Shown here: positions 14,563 to 23,992 of the stretch, piece after piece
Layout of the letters: each line of letters starts with the position of its first letter
How positions within the stretch are numbered: position 1 is the first letter of the stretch
DNA from: Bacteroides sp. OF04-15BH
Lineage (GTDB): Bacteria; Bacteroidota; Bacteroidia; Bacteroidales; Bacteroidaceae
Assembly: GCF_003477995.1 (NCBI RefSeq)
Contig: NZ_QUEM01000017.1
Location: 13,866-77,865, forward strand
Length of the DNA: 64,000 nucleotides
Direction of reading: 5' to 3'
Notes under the pieces: generated by a model
The model's input: only the letters and a program-made list of their open reading frames with translations
The model's database searches: none
What the model was told of the DNA's origin: nothing
Position numbers and translations under genes: made by a program

Positions 14563-17076
14563 TTATCTTAAATTATTTAAACGCATTTCCAGATCAGTTT
14601 CATCCACGCAGAGTACTTCGCGCGGCTTGCTTCCCTGAGCAGAACCGACAATGCCGGCTTTCTCCAACTGGTCCATAAGACGACCGGCACGGTTGTAGCC
14701 GATGGAGAATTTTCTTTGAATCATGGAGGTTGATCCCTGTTGAGTATTTACAATCATGTGTGCGGCTTCCTCAAATAAAGGATCGAGATTGCCCATGTCC
14801 ACATTACCGGTGCTTTCCTCGCCTTCAATCTCAACACGCGGCAATTCAAACGGACCGGCATAGCTTTGCTGTTTGGCGATGTAGTTGGCTATATGTTCCA
14901 CTTCCGGAGTGTCTACAAAAGCACACTGCACACGTACCGGCTCACTGCCACTGAGGAAAAGCATGTCTCCGCGGCCAATCAGCTGGTTGGCACCCGGACG
15001 GTCCAGAATGGTGCGCGAGTCAATCATGGAACTTACCTTGAAAGCCATGCGGGCCGGGAAGTTGGCCTTGATGGTACCGGTAATGATATTGGTGGTCGGA
15101 CGCTGGGTGGCGATAATCATGTGGATACCTACTGCACGTGCCAGCTGGGCAATACGGGCTATCGGTAATTCGATTTCCTTGCCCGCCGTCATAATCAGGT
15201 CGCCGAACTCATCAATGACAACGACAATGTAAGGCATAAAGCGGTGTCCGTTTTCCGGATTCAACTGACGGTTCTTGAATTTGGTATTATATTCCTTCAG
15301 ATTACGGGCACGGGCTTTTTTCAGCAAGTCATAGCGGCTGTCCATTTCCTGACACAGACTCTTCAGGGTCTGTACCACTTTATTGACATCGGTAATGATC
15401 GCTTCTCCCGGTTCGTCTGCTACTTTAGCCAGGAAATGATTTTCAATTGGCGAGTAGATACTGAATTCCACTTTCTTGGGATCGACCATAACGAACTTCA
15501 GTTCCGCCGGATGCTTCTTATAAAGCAAGGACGTGATGATGGCATTCAAGCCGACTGACTTACCCTGTCCGGTGGCACCGGCAACCAGCAGGTGAGGCAT
15601 TTTGGCCAGATCGACCATAAATACTTCGTTGGTAATGGTTTTTCCCAATGCGATAGGCAGCTCCATGTCGGCCTCCTGAAATTTTTTGCTGTTCAGAATA
15701 CTTTCCATGGAAACCATCTGAGGACGGGCGTTCGGTACTTCAATACCGATGGTTCCCTTTCCGGGTATCGGGGCTATAATACGGATACCCAGGGCACTTA
15801 GACTCAGGGCAATATCATCTTCCAGATTCTTGATCTTGGAGATGCGTACTCCTTTGGCCGGAGTGATTTCATAAAGCGTGATGGTTGGGCCGACAGTGGC
15901 TTTGATCGAAGAAATGCCGACACCGAAGTTTTGCAGAACTTCGATGATCTGGTCCTTATTCTTGTTCTGTTCCTCCATGTCAATGCCCGAGCCGGTTTCT
16001 TCGTAGCGGTTGAGCAGTTCCAGAACCGGATATTTATAGTTTTCCAGATCCAGTTTGGGATCGAAAGGTTCCAATGCTCCTTTACCGTTGCTGTTGGCTG
16101 TTTCTTCTTGGGTGGTTTCTGCAATATCCAAAGGAATATCAGTGTCTTTCAGCACGGGAACAGCTGAAGGAGGGGCCTTGGGAACAACAGGCTCGGTCTG
16201 CACCGGTTTGGACGATGTAGTAGGAGTCAGGTCAAAATCAATGGTAGCCTGTGTGGATGTTTCATTTTCCGGAACCGTGTCTTCTGTTTCTTCCTCTTTT
16301 TCTGGGGACGGAGAAACCGGTTCCGGCGTTTCCGTTGTCGGATTTACGGCGCTGTCTTCGGAGTTGCTGTTTCCTCTCTTAAAGGGTGTTTGCGGAATCT
16401 TTGATTTGATATAATCCACCGGATTCAGCAATTTACGTACGAAAATAATCGTTGTTTTGCTCAGATAGATGAAATACACCAGAGCGCTGAGCAGAATAAT
16501 GAGGAATACTCCGAATGAGCCCGCTGATTGAGTCAGGCGCTCCACGATGTATTGGCCGTGATGACCTCCTGGATTTAAAAAACTCCAGGAAGGGATTCTG
16601 GAGATCAGATTATCCAGAAAATAGGAAGAAGATATGGAAACCCAAAATGTCAGGAAGGCACAGTGGAGAAACCATTTCCATAAGCGTATGTGATAAGCTT
16701 TGGTCAGTTTCATGGATGCGGCCAACAGGAAAATCGGGATGAAAAATGCGGCAAAGCCGAAGCATTGGTTCATCCAGAAATCGGCACAATATGCGCCGAT
16801 GCTGCCTGCGTAATTGGCAAAACCTTCATGGGCATGAGCTTCGATAAGTCCTTGATCTTCAGCTCCGGTGAAAATATGTGATGAAAAAGACAACAGCATC
16901 AGCAAACTGATGACGAGCAGAATACTTCCTGCCAGAAAATGAAAGGTTTCCTGACGGTTGGGCTGTTCGTTTGCTGAAGTCTGATTCTTGTTTTTTTTCT
17001 TTCCTGATGCCGAGTTGTTTTTTGAGGTTTTGTTTCCTAATTTGGTTATTTGTATTGTAGTGTTGTTTTTAGACAT
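14563..17076 (-). CDS. ftsK: DNA translocase FtsK/SpoIIIE
   Basis: This 837-aa protein has an N-terminal membrane domain with about four TM helices (residues 48-215), an acidic Pro/Thr/Glu-rich linker (about 235-345), then the alpha/beta motor. The Walker A is GATGQGKSVGLNA and the Walker B is VVVIDEFGDLIM. Just before the C-terminus, the gamma winged helix (RKFSIGYNRAGRLMDQLEKAG) reads KOPS-type polar sequences. It pumps chromosomal DNA at the division septum and coordinates XerCD resolution. A -7-like TAATTTTG lies on the minus strand at 17112-17105. Confidence 0.97.
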   Translation of the reverse strand: MSKNNTTIQITKLGNKTSKNNSASGKKKNKNQTSANEQPNRQETFHFLAGSILLVISLLMLLSFSSHIFTGAEDQGLIEAHAHEGFANYAGSIGAYCADFWMNQCFGFAAFFIPIFLLAASMKLTKAYHIRLWKWFLHCAFLTFWVSISSSYFLDNLISRIPSWSFLNPGGHHGQYIVERLTQSAGSFGVFLIILLSALVYFIYLSKTTIIFVRKLLNPVDYIKSKIPQTPFKRGNSNSEDSAVNPTTETPEPVSPSPEKEEETEDTVPENETSTQATIDFDLTPTTSSKPVQTEPVVPKAPPSAVPVLKDTDIPLDIAETTQEETANSNGKGALEPFDPKLDLENYKYPVLELLNRYEETGSGIDMEEQNKNKDQIIEVLQNFGVGISSIKATVGPTITLYEITPAKGVRISKIKNLEDDIALSLSALGIRIIAPIPGKGTIGIEVPNARPQMVSMESILNSKKFQEADMELPIALGKTITNEVFMVDLAKMPHLLVAGATGQGKSVGLNAIITSLLYKKHPAELKFVMVDPKKVEFSIYSPIENHFLAKVADEPGEAIITDVNKVVQTLKSLCQEMDSRYDLLKKARARNLKEYNTKFKNRQLNPENGHRFMPYIVVVIDEFGDLIMTAGKEIELPIARIAQLARAVGIHMIIATQRPTTNIITGTIKANFPARMAFKVSSMIDSRTILDRPGANQLIGRGDMLFLSGSEPVRVQCAFVDTPEVEHIANYIAKQQSYAGPFELPRVEIEGEESTGNVDMGNLDPLFEEAAHMIVNTQQGSTSMIQRKFSIGYNRAGRLMDQLEKAGIVGSAQGSKPREVLCVDETDLEMRLNNLR

Positions 17077-17155
17077 GTAAAATGGCTTTTAAGAGAATCT
17101 TTCGCAAAATTAATCTAAAATCGCATATCTCTGTATATTTTCATGTGAAATTTGT

Positions 17156-17163
17156 TACCTTTG
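17156..17163 (+). promoter_or_regulatory. -7 promoter element
   Basis: TACCTTTG, 33 bases before the DUF5063 gene. A divergent TAATTTTG on the minus strand at 17112-17105 would serve ftsK. Confidence 0.45.
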
Positions 17164-17196
17164 TAACGTGAATTTATTTAAAAGAACCACAGTTTT

Positions 17197-17760
17197 ATGG
17201 AAAAGATAAAGGCAGTGATTTATGCTAAAGATGTTTTGGAGTTTGTGACTGTAGGCGTGCAGTTTTGTGCTTTTCTGGAGCAGGATTCGCCGACAAAAAC
17301 CAACGACTTCATGGCAACCTTATTGAAACTTCTTCCTTTGCTGTATTTAAAGGCTGAAATGTTGCCTCGCGTAGACGACATGCAAGACTGCTTCCCTGAA
17401 GAATTTGTTACAGAACAGGACTATGATGCTGTTCGTGCCCGGGTGGCCGCCCTTTTGGGAGATAAGGACGCTTATCTGGATCTGGATATTGCCAATCTGT
17501 ATTATGTGCAGGAACCTCAGGTAAAGAGTATTTCGGAAGATCTGGCTGATGTTTATCAGGCTGTCCGGAATTTTGTGACTACGTATAAACTGGAAATAGA
17601 GCAGAGCATGTATGATGCTTTGGGACAGGTAAAGGAACAGTTTGATTTATATTGGGGACAGACCTTGCTGAATGCGCTTCGTGCCTTGCATGGCGTGCGT
17701 TCTGCAGAACGAAACGATCCGGACGAGGAGCACGATGCCGAGGACGATTTTTTAGATTAA
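17197..17760 (+). CDS. DUF5063 domain-containing protein
   Basis: This 187-aa soluble, alpha-helical acidic protein begins KDVLEFVTVGVQFCAFLEQ and ends in a strongly acidic tail (DPDEEHDAEDDFLD). It matches my recollection of DUF5063, a family of unknown function in Bacteroidetes. It is the first gene of a three-gene set with a DEDD exonuclease 19 bases downstream and an rRNA methyltransferase, which hints at RNA metabolism, though no catalytic motif is visible. Confidence 0.65.
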   Translation: MEKIKAVIYAKDVLEFVTVGVQFCAFLEQDSPTKTNDFMATLLKLLPLLYLKAEMLPRVDDMQDCFPEEFVTEQDYDAVRARVAALLGDKDAYLDLDIANLYYVQEPQVKSISEDLADVYQAVRNFVTTYKLEIEQSMYDALGQVKEQFDLYWGQTLLNALRALHGVRSAERNDPDEEHDAEDDFLD

Positions 17761-17779
17761 GGGAGCGTAGAAGGAGATT

Positions 17780-18433
17780 ATGAAAACACTATATAACAAA
17801 TTTGACAAGCGGGAACTGGCCTCACTGCCCAGAGTGCTTTTCGAAGGAAGAATTTTTACCATACAAACGGAGGCGGAAGCCAATAAGGCTGTTGATTATC
17901 TGTTGTCCTTCGGGCTATTGGGCGTAGATACGGAAACCCGTCCTTCTTTTAAAAAGGGAAAGGTAAATTCGGTTGCCTTGTTGCAGGTCTCCACGGAAGA
18001 TACCTGTTTCCTGTTTCGTTTGAACCGCATCGGTTTGTCTCAGGCTTTGATTCGTCTGCTGGAAGATAAAAAAGTCCTGAAAGTAGGTCTTTCCCTGAAG
18101 GATGATTTGGCCATGTTGCGGAAAAGGGCTGACTTTGCTCCCGGAAAATTTCTGGAACTGCAGGACTTTGTCAAGAATATTGGTATTGAAGACATGAGCC
18201 TGCAGAAAATATATGCCAATCTGTTTCGGGAAAAGATTTCCAAGGGGCAGAGACTGACCAACTGGGAAGCGGATATCCTGACCGACGGTCAGAAATTATA
18301 TGCTGCAACAGATGCCTGGGCTTGTGTCCGCATATACAACGAACTGAATGTTCTGGCACAGAATCGTGACTATGAATTGATTGTGAGAACAGAAGAGACT
18401 ATAAATAATAATCCTAATAATAATTATGTATAA
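17780..18433 (+). CDS. 3'-5' exonuclease, DEDDy type (RNase D-like)
   Basis: This 217-aa single-domain exonuclease has Exo I GVDTETRP (Asp-x-Glu, about residue 50), Exo II VGLSLKDDLAML (Asp) and Exo III YAATDAWACVRIY (Tyr-x3-Asp), the two-metal DEDDy set. It lacks the HRDC domains of RNase D, so it resembles WRN-exonuclease-like proteins. The substrate could be RNA or DNA. It overlaps the next gene by 8 bases, suggesting translational coupling. Confidence 0.88.
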   Translation: MKTLYNKFDKRELASLPRVLFEGRIFTIQTEAEANKAVDYLLSFGLLGVDTETRPSFKKGKVNSVALLQVSTEDTCFLFRLNRIGLSQALIRLLEDKKVLKVGLSLKDDLAMLRKRADFAPGKFLELQDFVKNIGIEDMSLQKIYANLFREKISKGQRLTNWEADILTDGQKLYAATDAWACVRIYNELNVLAQNRDYELIVRTEETINNNPNNNYV

Positions 18434-19607
18434 GAATGTTTTTCTGAAAAAAGGGAAAGAGGAAAGCCTCAAGCGTTTTCATCCCTGGATATTTTCTGGA
18501 GCAATCCATCATATAGATGGGGAACCCGAAGAGGGGGATGTGGTTCGTGTCGTATCGGCTGAAGGCAAATTCTTGGCGGTGGGACACTGGCAAATCGGAT
18601 CTATTGCTGTTCGTGTACTGTCTTTCTCTGATATAGAAATCAATGCGGCATTCTGGGAAGAAAGAGTACGGGTGGCCTATAATATGCGTTGTGCCATTGG
18701 AGTGGCCGGTACTGAGCAAAACAATACCTACCGTCTGATTCATGGAGAAGGTGACTGTCTGCCCGGACTTGTGGTTGATGTTTACGGAAAAACAGCCGTG
18801 ATGCAGGCACATAGTGTCGGCATGCATGTGGACCGTATGGCTATTGCCGATGCTTTGCTGAGTCAGACACAAGGTGCGGTGGAACATGTCTATTATAAGA
18901 GTGAGACCACCCTTCCGTTTAAGGCTAATCTGGGACAGGAAAACGGATTCATCCGGGGTGGTAGTGCCGATAATATTGCTGTTGAGAACGGACTGAAATT
19001 CCATATTGACTGGCTGAAGGGACAAAAGACCGGTTTCTTTGTAGACCAAAGAGACAACCGCTCTTTGCTGGAACATTATGCTCAGGGACGTGCTTTGCTG
19101 AACATGTTCTGTTATACGGGAGGATTCAGTGTGTATGCCATGCGGGGAGGAGCCCGTCTGGTGCATTCTGTAGACAGTTCTGCCAAGGCGGTTGACCTGG
19201 TCAATAAAAATATTGAATTGAATTTCCCGGGAGACCCGCGTCATCAGGCATTTGCCGAAGATGCATTCAAGTATTTGGATGCAATGGGAGACCAGTATGA
19301 TTTGATCATTCTCGATCCTCCTGCATTTGCAAAACATAAGGATTCCTTGAAACAGGCTTTAAAAGGATATACCCGTTTGAATGCAAAAGCTTTTGAGAAA
19401 ATCCAACCGGGCGGTATCTTGTTTACCTTCAGTTGCTCTCAGGTTGTCAGCAAGGATAATTTCCGTACAGCTGTGTTTAGTGCTGCTGCTCAGAGCGGAA
19501 GACGTGTACGAATATTGCATCAGTTGCATCAGCCGGCAGATCACCCGATAAATATCTATCATCCTGAAGGTGAGTATCTTAAGGGATTGGTGCTCTATGT
19601 TGAATAA
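18426..19607 (+). CDS. class I SAM-dependent rRNA methyltransferase (RlmI-like)
   Basis: This 393-aa protein has an N-terminal PUA-like domain (WIFSGAIHHIDGEPEEGDVVRV), a central EEHD-type domain and a C-terminal Rossmann methyltransferase. Its features are GFFVDQRDNR, the SAM motif LLNMFCYTGGFSVYAM, and the catalytic motif IILDPPAFAKHKD. It resembles RlmI/RlmK-type 5-methylcytosine methyltransferases acting on 23S rRNA. Full length for the family; the target base is inferred. Confidence 0.88.
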   Translation: MYKNVFLKKGKEESLKRFHPWIFSGAIHHIDGEPEEGDVVRVVSAEGKFLAVGHWQIGSIAVRVLSFSDIEINAAFWEERVRVAYNMRCAIGVAGTEQNNTYRLIHGEGDCLPGLVVDVYGKTAVMQAHSVGMHVDRMAIADALLSQTQGAVEHVYYKSETTLPFKANLGQENGFIRGGSADNIAVENGLKFHIDWLKGQKTGFFVDQRDNRSLLEHYAQGRALLNMFCYTGGFSVYAMRGGARLVHSVDSSAKAVDLVNKNIELNFPGDPRHQAFAEDAFKYLDAMGDQYDLIILDPPAFAKHKDSLKQALKGYTRLNAKAFEKIQPGGILFTFSCSQVVSKDNFRTAVFSAAAQSGRRVRILHQLHQPADHPINIYHPEGEYLKGLVLYVE

Positions 19608-19659
19608 AATGACTAATGTTAAAGTATATAAAATTGGAGAAAAATAATGCCGTCAGCTA

Positions 19660-19689
19660 TTGCTGATTCATGGAAAAACACTACTTTTG
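19660..19689 (+). promoter_or_regulatory. consensus promoter within a dyad
   Basis: TTG (19660-19662), 19-base spacer, TACTTTTG (19682-19689). The -7 box sits exactly between the arms AAAAACAC (19674-19681) and GTGTTTTT (19694-19701), an 8+8 perfect dyad extended by ATGG/CATGG. The dyad could be an operator, or a hairpin in read-through RNA from the upstream gene. Confidence 0.5.
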
Positions 19690-19695
19690 CACTGT

Positions 19696-19762
19696 GTTTT
19701 TCATGGTATTAGATTTAAGGTTAACGAAAAGATTGGTTGTCGAGATGACAACCTTCTTTTTT
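19696..19762 (+). ncRNA. candidate short RNA between promoter and terminator
   Basis: The promoter at 19660-19689 and the hairpin-plus-T-run at 19735-19762 define a transcript of about 65 bases with no convincing ORF. It could be a small RNA or a prematurely terminated leader of the nucleoside permease gene, whose own -7-like box (TAAATTTG, 19862-19869) lies further on. The prediction is from sequence signals alone. Confidence 0.35.
19735..19762 (+). terminator. intrinsic terminator
   Basis: GGTTGTC (19735-19741), loop GAGAT, GACAACC (19747-19753), then TTCTTTTTTTT. It is 128 bases after the methyltransferase gene and 150 bases before the permease gene. Confidence 0.75.
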
Positions 19763-19861
19763 TTATATAGGTTTCTGTCCTGATTTTGAACCGAAAAAAT
19801 GAAAAACCGGATGCCTTTTATGATTTTTGGAGTCAAAAGTCGTATAATCAAAAATCTTTTT

Positions 19862-19869
19862 TAAATTTG
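19862..19869 (+). promoter_or_regulatory. -7 promoter element of the permease-led gene run
   Basis: TAAATTTG, 39 bases before the permease ATG. No TTG at the expected -33 distance. The remaining sequence between 19763 and 19861 shows nothing further I can interpret. Confidence 0.4.
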
Positions 19870-19908
19870 CACTTTATAACTATTGTTTTATTGCAAAATT
19901 AAAAAGGT

Positions 19909-21180
19909 ATGAGTTTAAAGGTTAGACTAACGATCATGAACTTTTTGGAGTTCGCAGTATGGGGAGCATACTTGACTTCTATGGGAAGTTACTTGGCTCA
20001 GGTCGGTCAGGCTGAAAATATAGGCTGGTTCTATTCCATTCAAGGTGTTGTTTCGTTGTTTATGCCCGCTTTGGTCGGAATTATTGCGGACCGCTGGGTA
20101 CAGGGACAAAAGATGTTGGGTATCTGTCATTTTCTGGCAGGTGCATTCATGCTGGCTGCTTCTTATTATGGAGTGAGTGCCGGAGAGCAGGTTTCTTTCT
20201 CAACCCTATTCAGTCTTTATACGGTCAGTGTAGCCTTTTTCATGCCTACAATTGCTTTGTCCAATTCTGTGGCATACTCCGTTTTGGATCGTGCCGGTAT
20301 GGATACCGTGAAGCATTTCCCTCCAATCCGTGTGTTCGGAACCGTTGGTTTTATCTGTTCCATGTGGGTGGTTGACCTGGGCGGTATGCAGCAGAATGCC
20401 TTGCAGTTTGCCTTTTCCGGAATCCTGAGTTTTATTCTGGCCCTTTATGTCTTTACCTTACCTGCATGTCCGGTAAATCGGGAGGGCAATGCAAAGAGTC
20501 TTTCGGAAGCCTTGGGACTCCAGGCATTCCGTTTGTTTAAAATCAAAAAGATGGCCGTGTTCTTCATCTTTTCTATGTTGTTAGGTATCTGCTTGCAGAT
20601 TACCAATGGTTTTGCCGGACCATTTATCTTCTCTTTTGCCGGAATTCCGGAGTATGCAGACACTTTTGGAGTGCAGCATGCCAATATTCTTATCTCTTTG
20701 TCGCAGATGAGCGAAACCCTGTGTATTTTGTTAATTCCTTTCTTCTTGCATCGTTTTGGAATTAAAATCGTGATGTTGATGGCGATGGTGGCCTGGGTAC
20801 TTCGTTTCGCATTCTTTGCAATGGGAGATCCCGGTGACGGCGTCTGGTTGTTTATTTTGTCCATGATTGTTTATGGAGTAGCCTTTGACTTCTTTAATGT
20901 TTCCGGTTCTCTGTTTGTGGATAAGGAAACGGATATTCATATCCGCAGTAGTGCACAGGGTCTGTTTATGGTAATGACCAACGGCCTGGGAGCTACAATC
21001 GGTACGTTGTGTGCTCAGGAAGTCATCAATAAATATGTCTATAGTTTGCAAGATGCTACCGGGCATCAGATTGTAGAAGGATGGAGCACTTGCTGGTATC
21101 TGTTTGCGGCTTATGCTCTGGTTGTGGCTGTGCTTTTTGCTATTGTTTTCCGCTATAAGCATGAGCCCGATAAAATATAA
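19909..21180 (+). CDS. MFS nucleoside permease (NupG-like)
   Basis: This 423-aa inner-membrane protein has about 12 hydrophobic helices. The N-terminus MSLKVRLTIMNFLEFAVWGA and the helix 1-2 segment are characteristic of the nucleoside:H+ symporter family (NupG/XapB) of the major facilitator superfamily. It probably imports nucleosides with protons. It heads a closely spaced run to 28073. The final residues end in a cytoplasmic basic tail (RYKHEPDKI), and the next gene starts 4 bases later. Confidence 0.88.
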   Translation: MSLKVRLTIMNFLEFAVWGAYLTSMGSYLAQVGQAENIGWFYSIQGVVSLFMPALVGIIADRWVQGQKMLGICHFLAGAFMLAASYYGVSAGEQVSFSTLFSLYTVSVAFFMPTIALSNSVAYSVLDRAGMDTVKHFPPIRVFGTVGFICSMWVVDLGGMQQNALQFAFSGILSFILALYVFTLPACPVNREGNAKSLSEALGLQAFRLFKIKKMAVFFIFSMLLGICLQITNGFAGPFIFSFAGIPEYADTFGVQHANILISLSQMSETLCILLIPFFLHRFGIKIVMLMAMVAWVLRFAFFAMGDPGDGVWLFILSMIVYGVAFDFFNVSGSLFVDKETDIHIRSSAQGLFMVMTNGLGATIGTLCAQEVINKYVYSLQDATGHQIVEGWSTCWYLFAAYALVVAVLFAIVFRYKHEPDKI

Positions 21181-21184
21181 AAAT

Positions 21185-21754
21185 ATGGAAGAAAATACAG
21201 AACAATCTTATAAGTATTTGCAGGTTTCCAATGTGTCACAATGTTCCAAGGAAGGAAATGCCTATTTGGCCATACTGAAGGAAACGGATGGAGAGCGCAT
21301 GCTTCCGGTGCTGATGGAGCGGCAAGATGCATTGCTTTTATTGTTGAAAATGAAGAAAGTCTTCATCGCGGCCACTCCGATTGATTTTTCGGATATCATG
21401 CTGGGCGTCTTCAATAATTTCTCTATCCGTTTGCGCGAGGTGAGAATCTGTGCGGTGAGAGGAGGAGTAACCTATTGTCATTTGTATTGTGAACAGTATG
21501 GAGAACGGAAAGTCATTTCTTATTGCAGGGCATCCAATGGTCTGGTGTTGGCGGCAACCTTTAAGTGTCCGATAACGATACATGAGGAACTCTTGAATTT
21601 GCAGTATATGCGTGAAGTGTCCGACGGAACCTATTCCATGCCGATAAATGCCGTCAGTAAGGAAGCTCTGGAGGAAGCCCTTAAGCGGGCGATAGAAACC
21701 GAAAACTATGAATTGGCGTCTTTGTTAAGAGACGAAATACAACGAAGAAAATGA
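21185..21754 (+). CDS. bifunctional nuclease (BFN) family protein with UVR motif
   Basis: This 189-aa protein combines a BFN/DNase-RNase domain (residues 10-140: AYLAILKETDGERMLPVLMERQ, IDFSDIMLGVFNNF) with a C-terminal UVR motif (ALKRAIETENYELASLLRDEIQRR). ATG 21185 is chosen; the frame extending upstream to 21104 lies inside the permease gene. BFN proteins in plants and thermophiles have reported nuclease activity, but the catalytic residues are not well defined. It overlaps rsmE by 4 bases (ATGA). Confidence 0.85.
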   Translation: MEENTEQSYKYLQVSNVSQCSKEGNAYLAILKETDGERMLPVLMERQDALLLLLKMKKVFIAATPIDFSDIMLGVFNNFSIRLREVRICAVRGGVTYCHLYCEQYGERKVISYCRASNGLVLAATFKCPITIHEELLNLQYMREVSDGTYSMPINAVSKEALEEALKRAIETENYELASLLRDEIQRRK

Positions 21755-22518
21755 AAGAGATACGTTTTTTTTATGTGCCCGATGCCGCAGAAGCAAATCA
21801 GTTGCCCGAAGAGGAAGCGCAGCATTGCATTCGTGTGTTGCGGTTGCAGATAGGGGATGAAATCATGTTGATGGATGGAGCCGGGACTTTTTATAAGGCT
21901 GAGATTGTGAATGTACAGTCTAAAAAGTGCTTTTATCAGATTGTGGAAACAGAGCCCCAGGCCAAAGAGTGGGGAGGATGGCTTCATCTGGCTTTGGCAC
22001 CGACCAAAAACATGGATCGGGTGGAATGGTTGGCTGAGAAAGCCACAGAAATCGGATTTGATGAATTGACTTTCCTGAACTGTAAAAATTCAGAACGGAA
22101 AGTGGTGAAAAACGAGCGGGTGGATAAAATTCTGATATCAGCCGTGAAGCAAAGCCGAAAAAGCTGTAAGCCGATATTGAACGAGATGCTGGATTTTAAG
22201 GCTTTTATTCAGCAGGTAGAAGACTATGAACAGAAATTCATCGCTCATTGCTATGATGAACGCGATGTTTTGGGAGAGAGCGTATCTGTCGGGGAAATGA
22301 AGGATATGGGTAGAGGGAAACCCTTTCTGTACGACATTCTTCAGTCCGGAAAGAAAACGGTGGTACTGATCGGTCCGGAAGGAGATTTCTCCTTGGAAGA
22401 GGTCCGTTATGCCTTGCAGCACGGTTTTGAGCCGGTTTCTTTGGGCAAAAGCCGTTTGAGAACGGAAACTGCGGCTTTGGTTGCCGTGCAGATGATGCAG
22501 ATGAAAAACTTTTATTAA
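21751..22518 (+). CDS. rsmE: 16S rRNA (uracil1498-N3)-methyltransferase
   Basis: This 255-aa SPOUT-class protein has an N-terminal PUA-like domain (EEAQHCIRVLRLQIGDEI) and a C-terminal alpha/beta-knot. The motifs are LALAPTKNMDRVEWLAEKATEIG, the SAM-binding VLIGPEGDFSLEEV, and the knot LGKSRLRTETAALVAV. It methylates U1498 in the decoding region of 16S rRNA. Full length. Translational coupling to the BFN gene is suggested by the ATGA overlap. Confidence 0.95.
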   Translation: MKEIRFFYVPDAAEANQLPEEEAQHCIRVLRLQIGDEIMLMDGAGTFYKAEIVNVQSKKCFYQIVETEPQAKEWGGWLHLALAPTKNMDRVEWLAEKATEIGFDELTFLNCKNSERKVVKNERVDKILISAVKQSRKSCKPILNEMLDFKAFIQQVEDYEQKFIAHCYDERDVLGESVSVGEMKDMGRGKPFLYDILQSGKKTVVLIGPEGDFSLEEVRYALQHGFEPVSLGKSRLRTETAALVAVQMMQMKNFY

Positions 22519-22537
22519 TTCGTTAAAATAATGCCGT

Positions 22538-23992
22538 ATGAAAAAACAATGGATTATTGGAGGAGTTGTATTACTGGTTGTAATATTAGCTGCGTGGTTC
22601 TTTTGGCCTAAAGACCAGTCTTCACATGCACGTGTCATACCAGCAGATGCTACGGCTCTGATGGCATTTGACACAGAAGAGTTTATTAAGGAGAGTGATT
22701 TGACGGAAGAGAAACTGAAAAAGTTTTTCCCGGGACATGAGGATCTGTACCAGTTGGGACTGGATTTTGAAAAGAATGCTTATGGCTTTGTCGGAGCTGA
22801 CGGAATGAATGGTTTTTTGTTCCCGGTAAATGATGTGGAGCTTCTGAAAGAATATTTGAATAAGAACGGAGAATCCATGGGTGCAACTCCCGTTGAGGAG
22901 CAGCAGGGATTCTTCTGGAGTTCTTTGGGTGGTTCTTTCGTGATAGGATTTGATGATGAAGTCCTCTTGATTATGGGACCGACAATCGCTTCTGCACAAG
23001 CGGAACTGCGCCAGCAGATGATTGCTTATCTGAAGCAGGACAAGAAAGAAAGTGTGCTGGAAGCCCCGATTTACAAGAAGTTGCAGGAACAGAAAGGTAT
23101 TTTAAAGGCGGTTGCCTCTTTGGAGATGTTCCCTGAATATTATAAAATGTTTGAGAATCTGGGATTGCCCGAGCATGTAGATTTCAGTAAAATGCTGATG
23201 ACCGTTTCCATGGACTCGGAAAATGGAAAGATTCTTTTCCGTGCAGGAGTCATTGCTGAGGACAAGGCATTGGCACAGAAAATGAAGGCTCTTGATGATT
23301 TGAGCCGACAGATTGACGGGGAGTTCCTTTCTTCTGTGTCTCCGAATACCATGGTCTGGATGGGAGCCAATGTGAAAGGTGAAAAATTGATGAAGCTGAT
23401 GAGCGAAATTCCTTCATTACGTCTTTATCTTATGGCGATGAATAATGTGATGGATGTGGAAAAAATGATTCAGAACATTGATGGAGACATAGCTTTGTCT
23501 GCTACAATGGACAAGGAACCGCAGATTCAGATGCAGGCACAGATGGCTAATCTTTCTTTTATGGATGATGTGGATTATTGGATTTCGTCTGCGCGGAACT
23601 CAGGAGGATATCTTTTTGAGAAGGTGGACGAAGACTTGTACCGCATCGGTAATGTGGCAAGATCAGATATTTATTTGGGACTGAAGGATAAGAATGTGTT
23701 GCTGACAAACTCCAAGGGTCTGATGGTGGATTTGCAGAAAGGTATGAAGCATGATTTGTTGGAGCCTTACAAGGATGATATCAAAGACAGCAAGTTCTAT
23801 GTGTGGACCAATATGGGGGCTATGAACTCTCTCTTGGGTTCCATGAGCGGCAATAATGATGATTTGGCTAAGGTGGAGGCATTCCTGGGTAAGATAGAGG
23901 CGGTAGCCTTGAGATCTTCAAATGCAACATCCATGGAGCTGATTTTGTATCTGAAAGATAAAAAAAGTGGATTGAAACAATTTTTTGAATAA
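22538..23992 (+). CDS. DUF4836-like membrane-anchored protein
   Basis: This 484-aa protein has a single N-terminal TM anchor (residues 5-24, ending FFWPKDQSS). A large periplasmic domain begins HARVIPADATALMAFDTEEF, the pattern of the DUF4836/DUF3352-type Bacteroidetes family of unknown function. No enzymatic motif is visible. Its stop shares one base with the start of the ABC ATPase gene, so it may belong to that transporter as an envelope component; this is a context inference. Confidence 0.65.
   Translation: MKKQWIIGGVVLLVVILAAWFFWPKDQSSHARVIPADATALMAFDTEEFIKESDLTEEKLKKFFPGHEDLYQLGLDFEKNAYGFVGADGMNGFLFPVNDVELLKEYLNKNGESMGATPVEEQQGFFWSSLGGSFVIGFDDEVLLIMGPTIASAQAELRQQMIAYLKQDKKESVLEAPIYKKLQEQKGILKAVASLEMFPEYYKMFENLGLPEHVDFSKMLMTVSMDSENGKILFRAGVIAEDKALAQKMKALDDLSRQIDGEFLSSVSPNTMVWMGANVKGEKLMKLMSEIPSLRLYLMAMNNVMDVEKMIQNIDGDIALSATMDKEPQIQMQAQMANLSFMDDVDYWISSARNSGGYLFEKVDEDLYRIGNVARSDIYLGLKDKNVLLTNSKGLMVDLQKGMKHDLLEPYKDDIKDSKFYVWTNMGAMNSLLGSMSGNNDDLAKVEAFLGKIEAVALRSSNATSMELILYLKDKKSGLKQFFE

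Noticed and set aside
18414..19337. 307-codon open frame on the minus strand
   Set aside because: Antisense to the RlmI-like methyltransferase, which has complete SAM and catalytic motifs.
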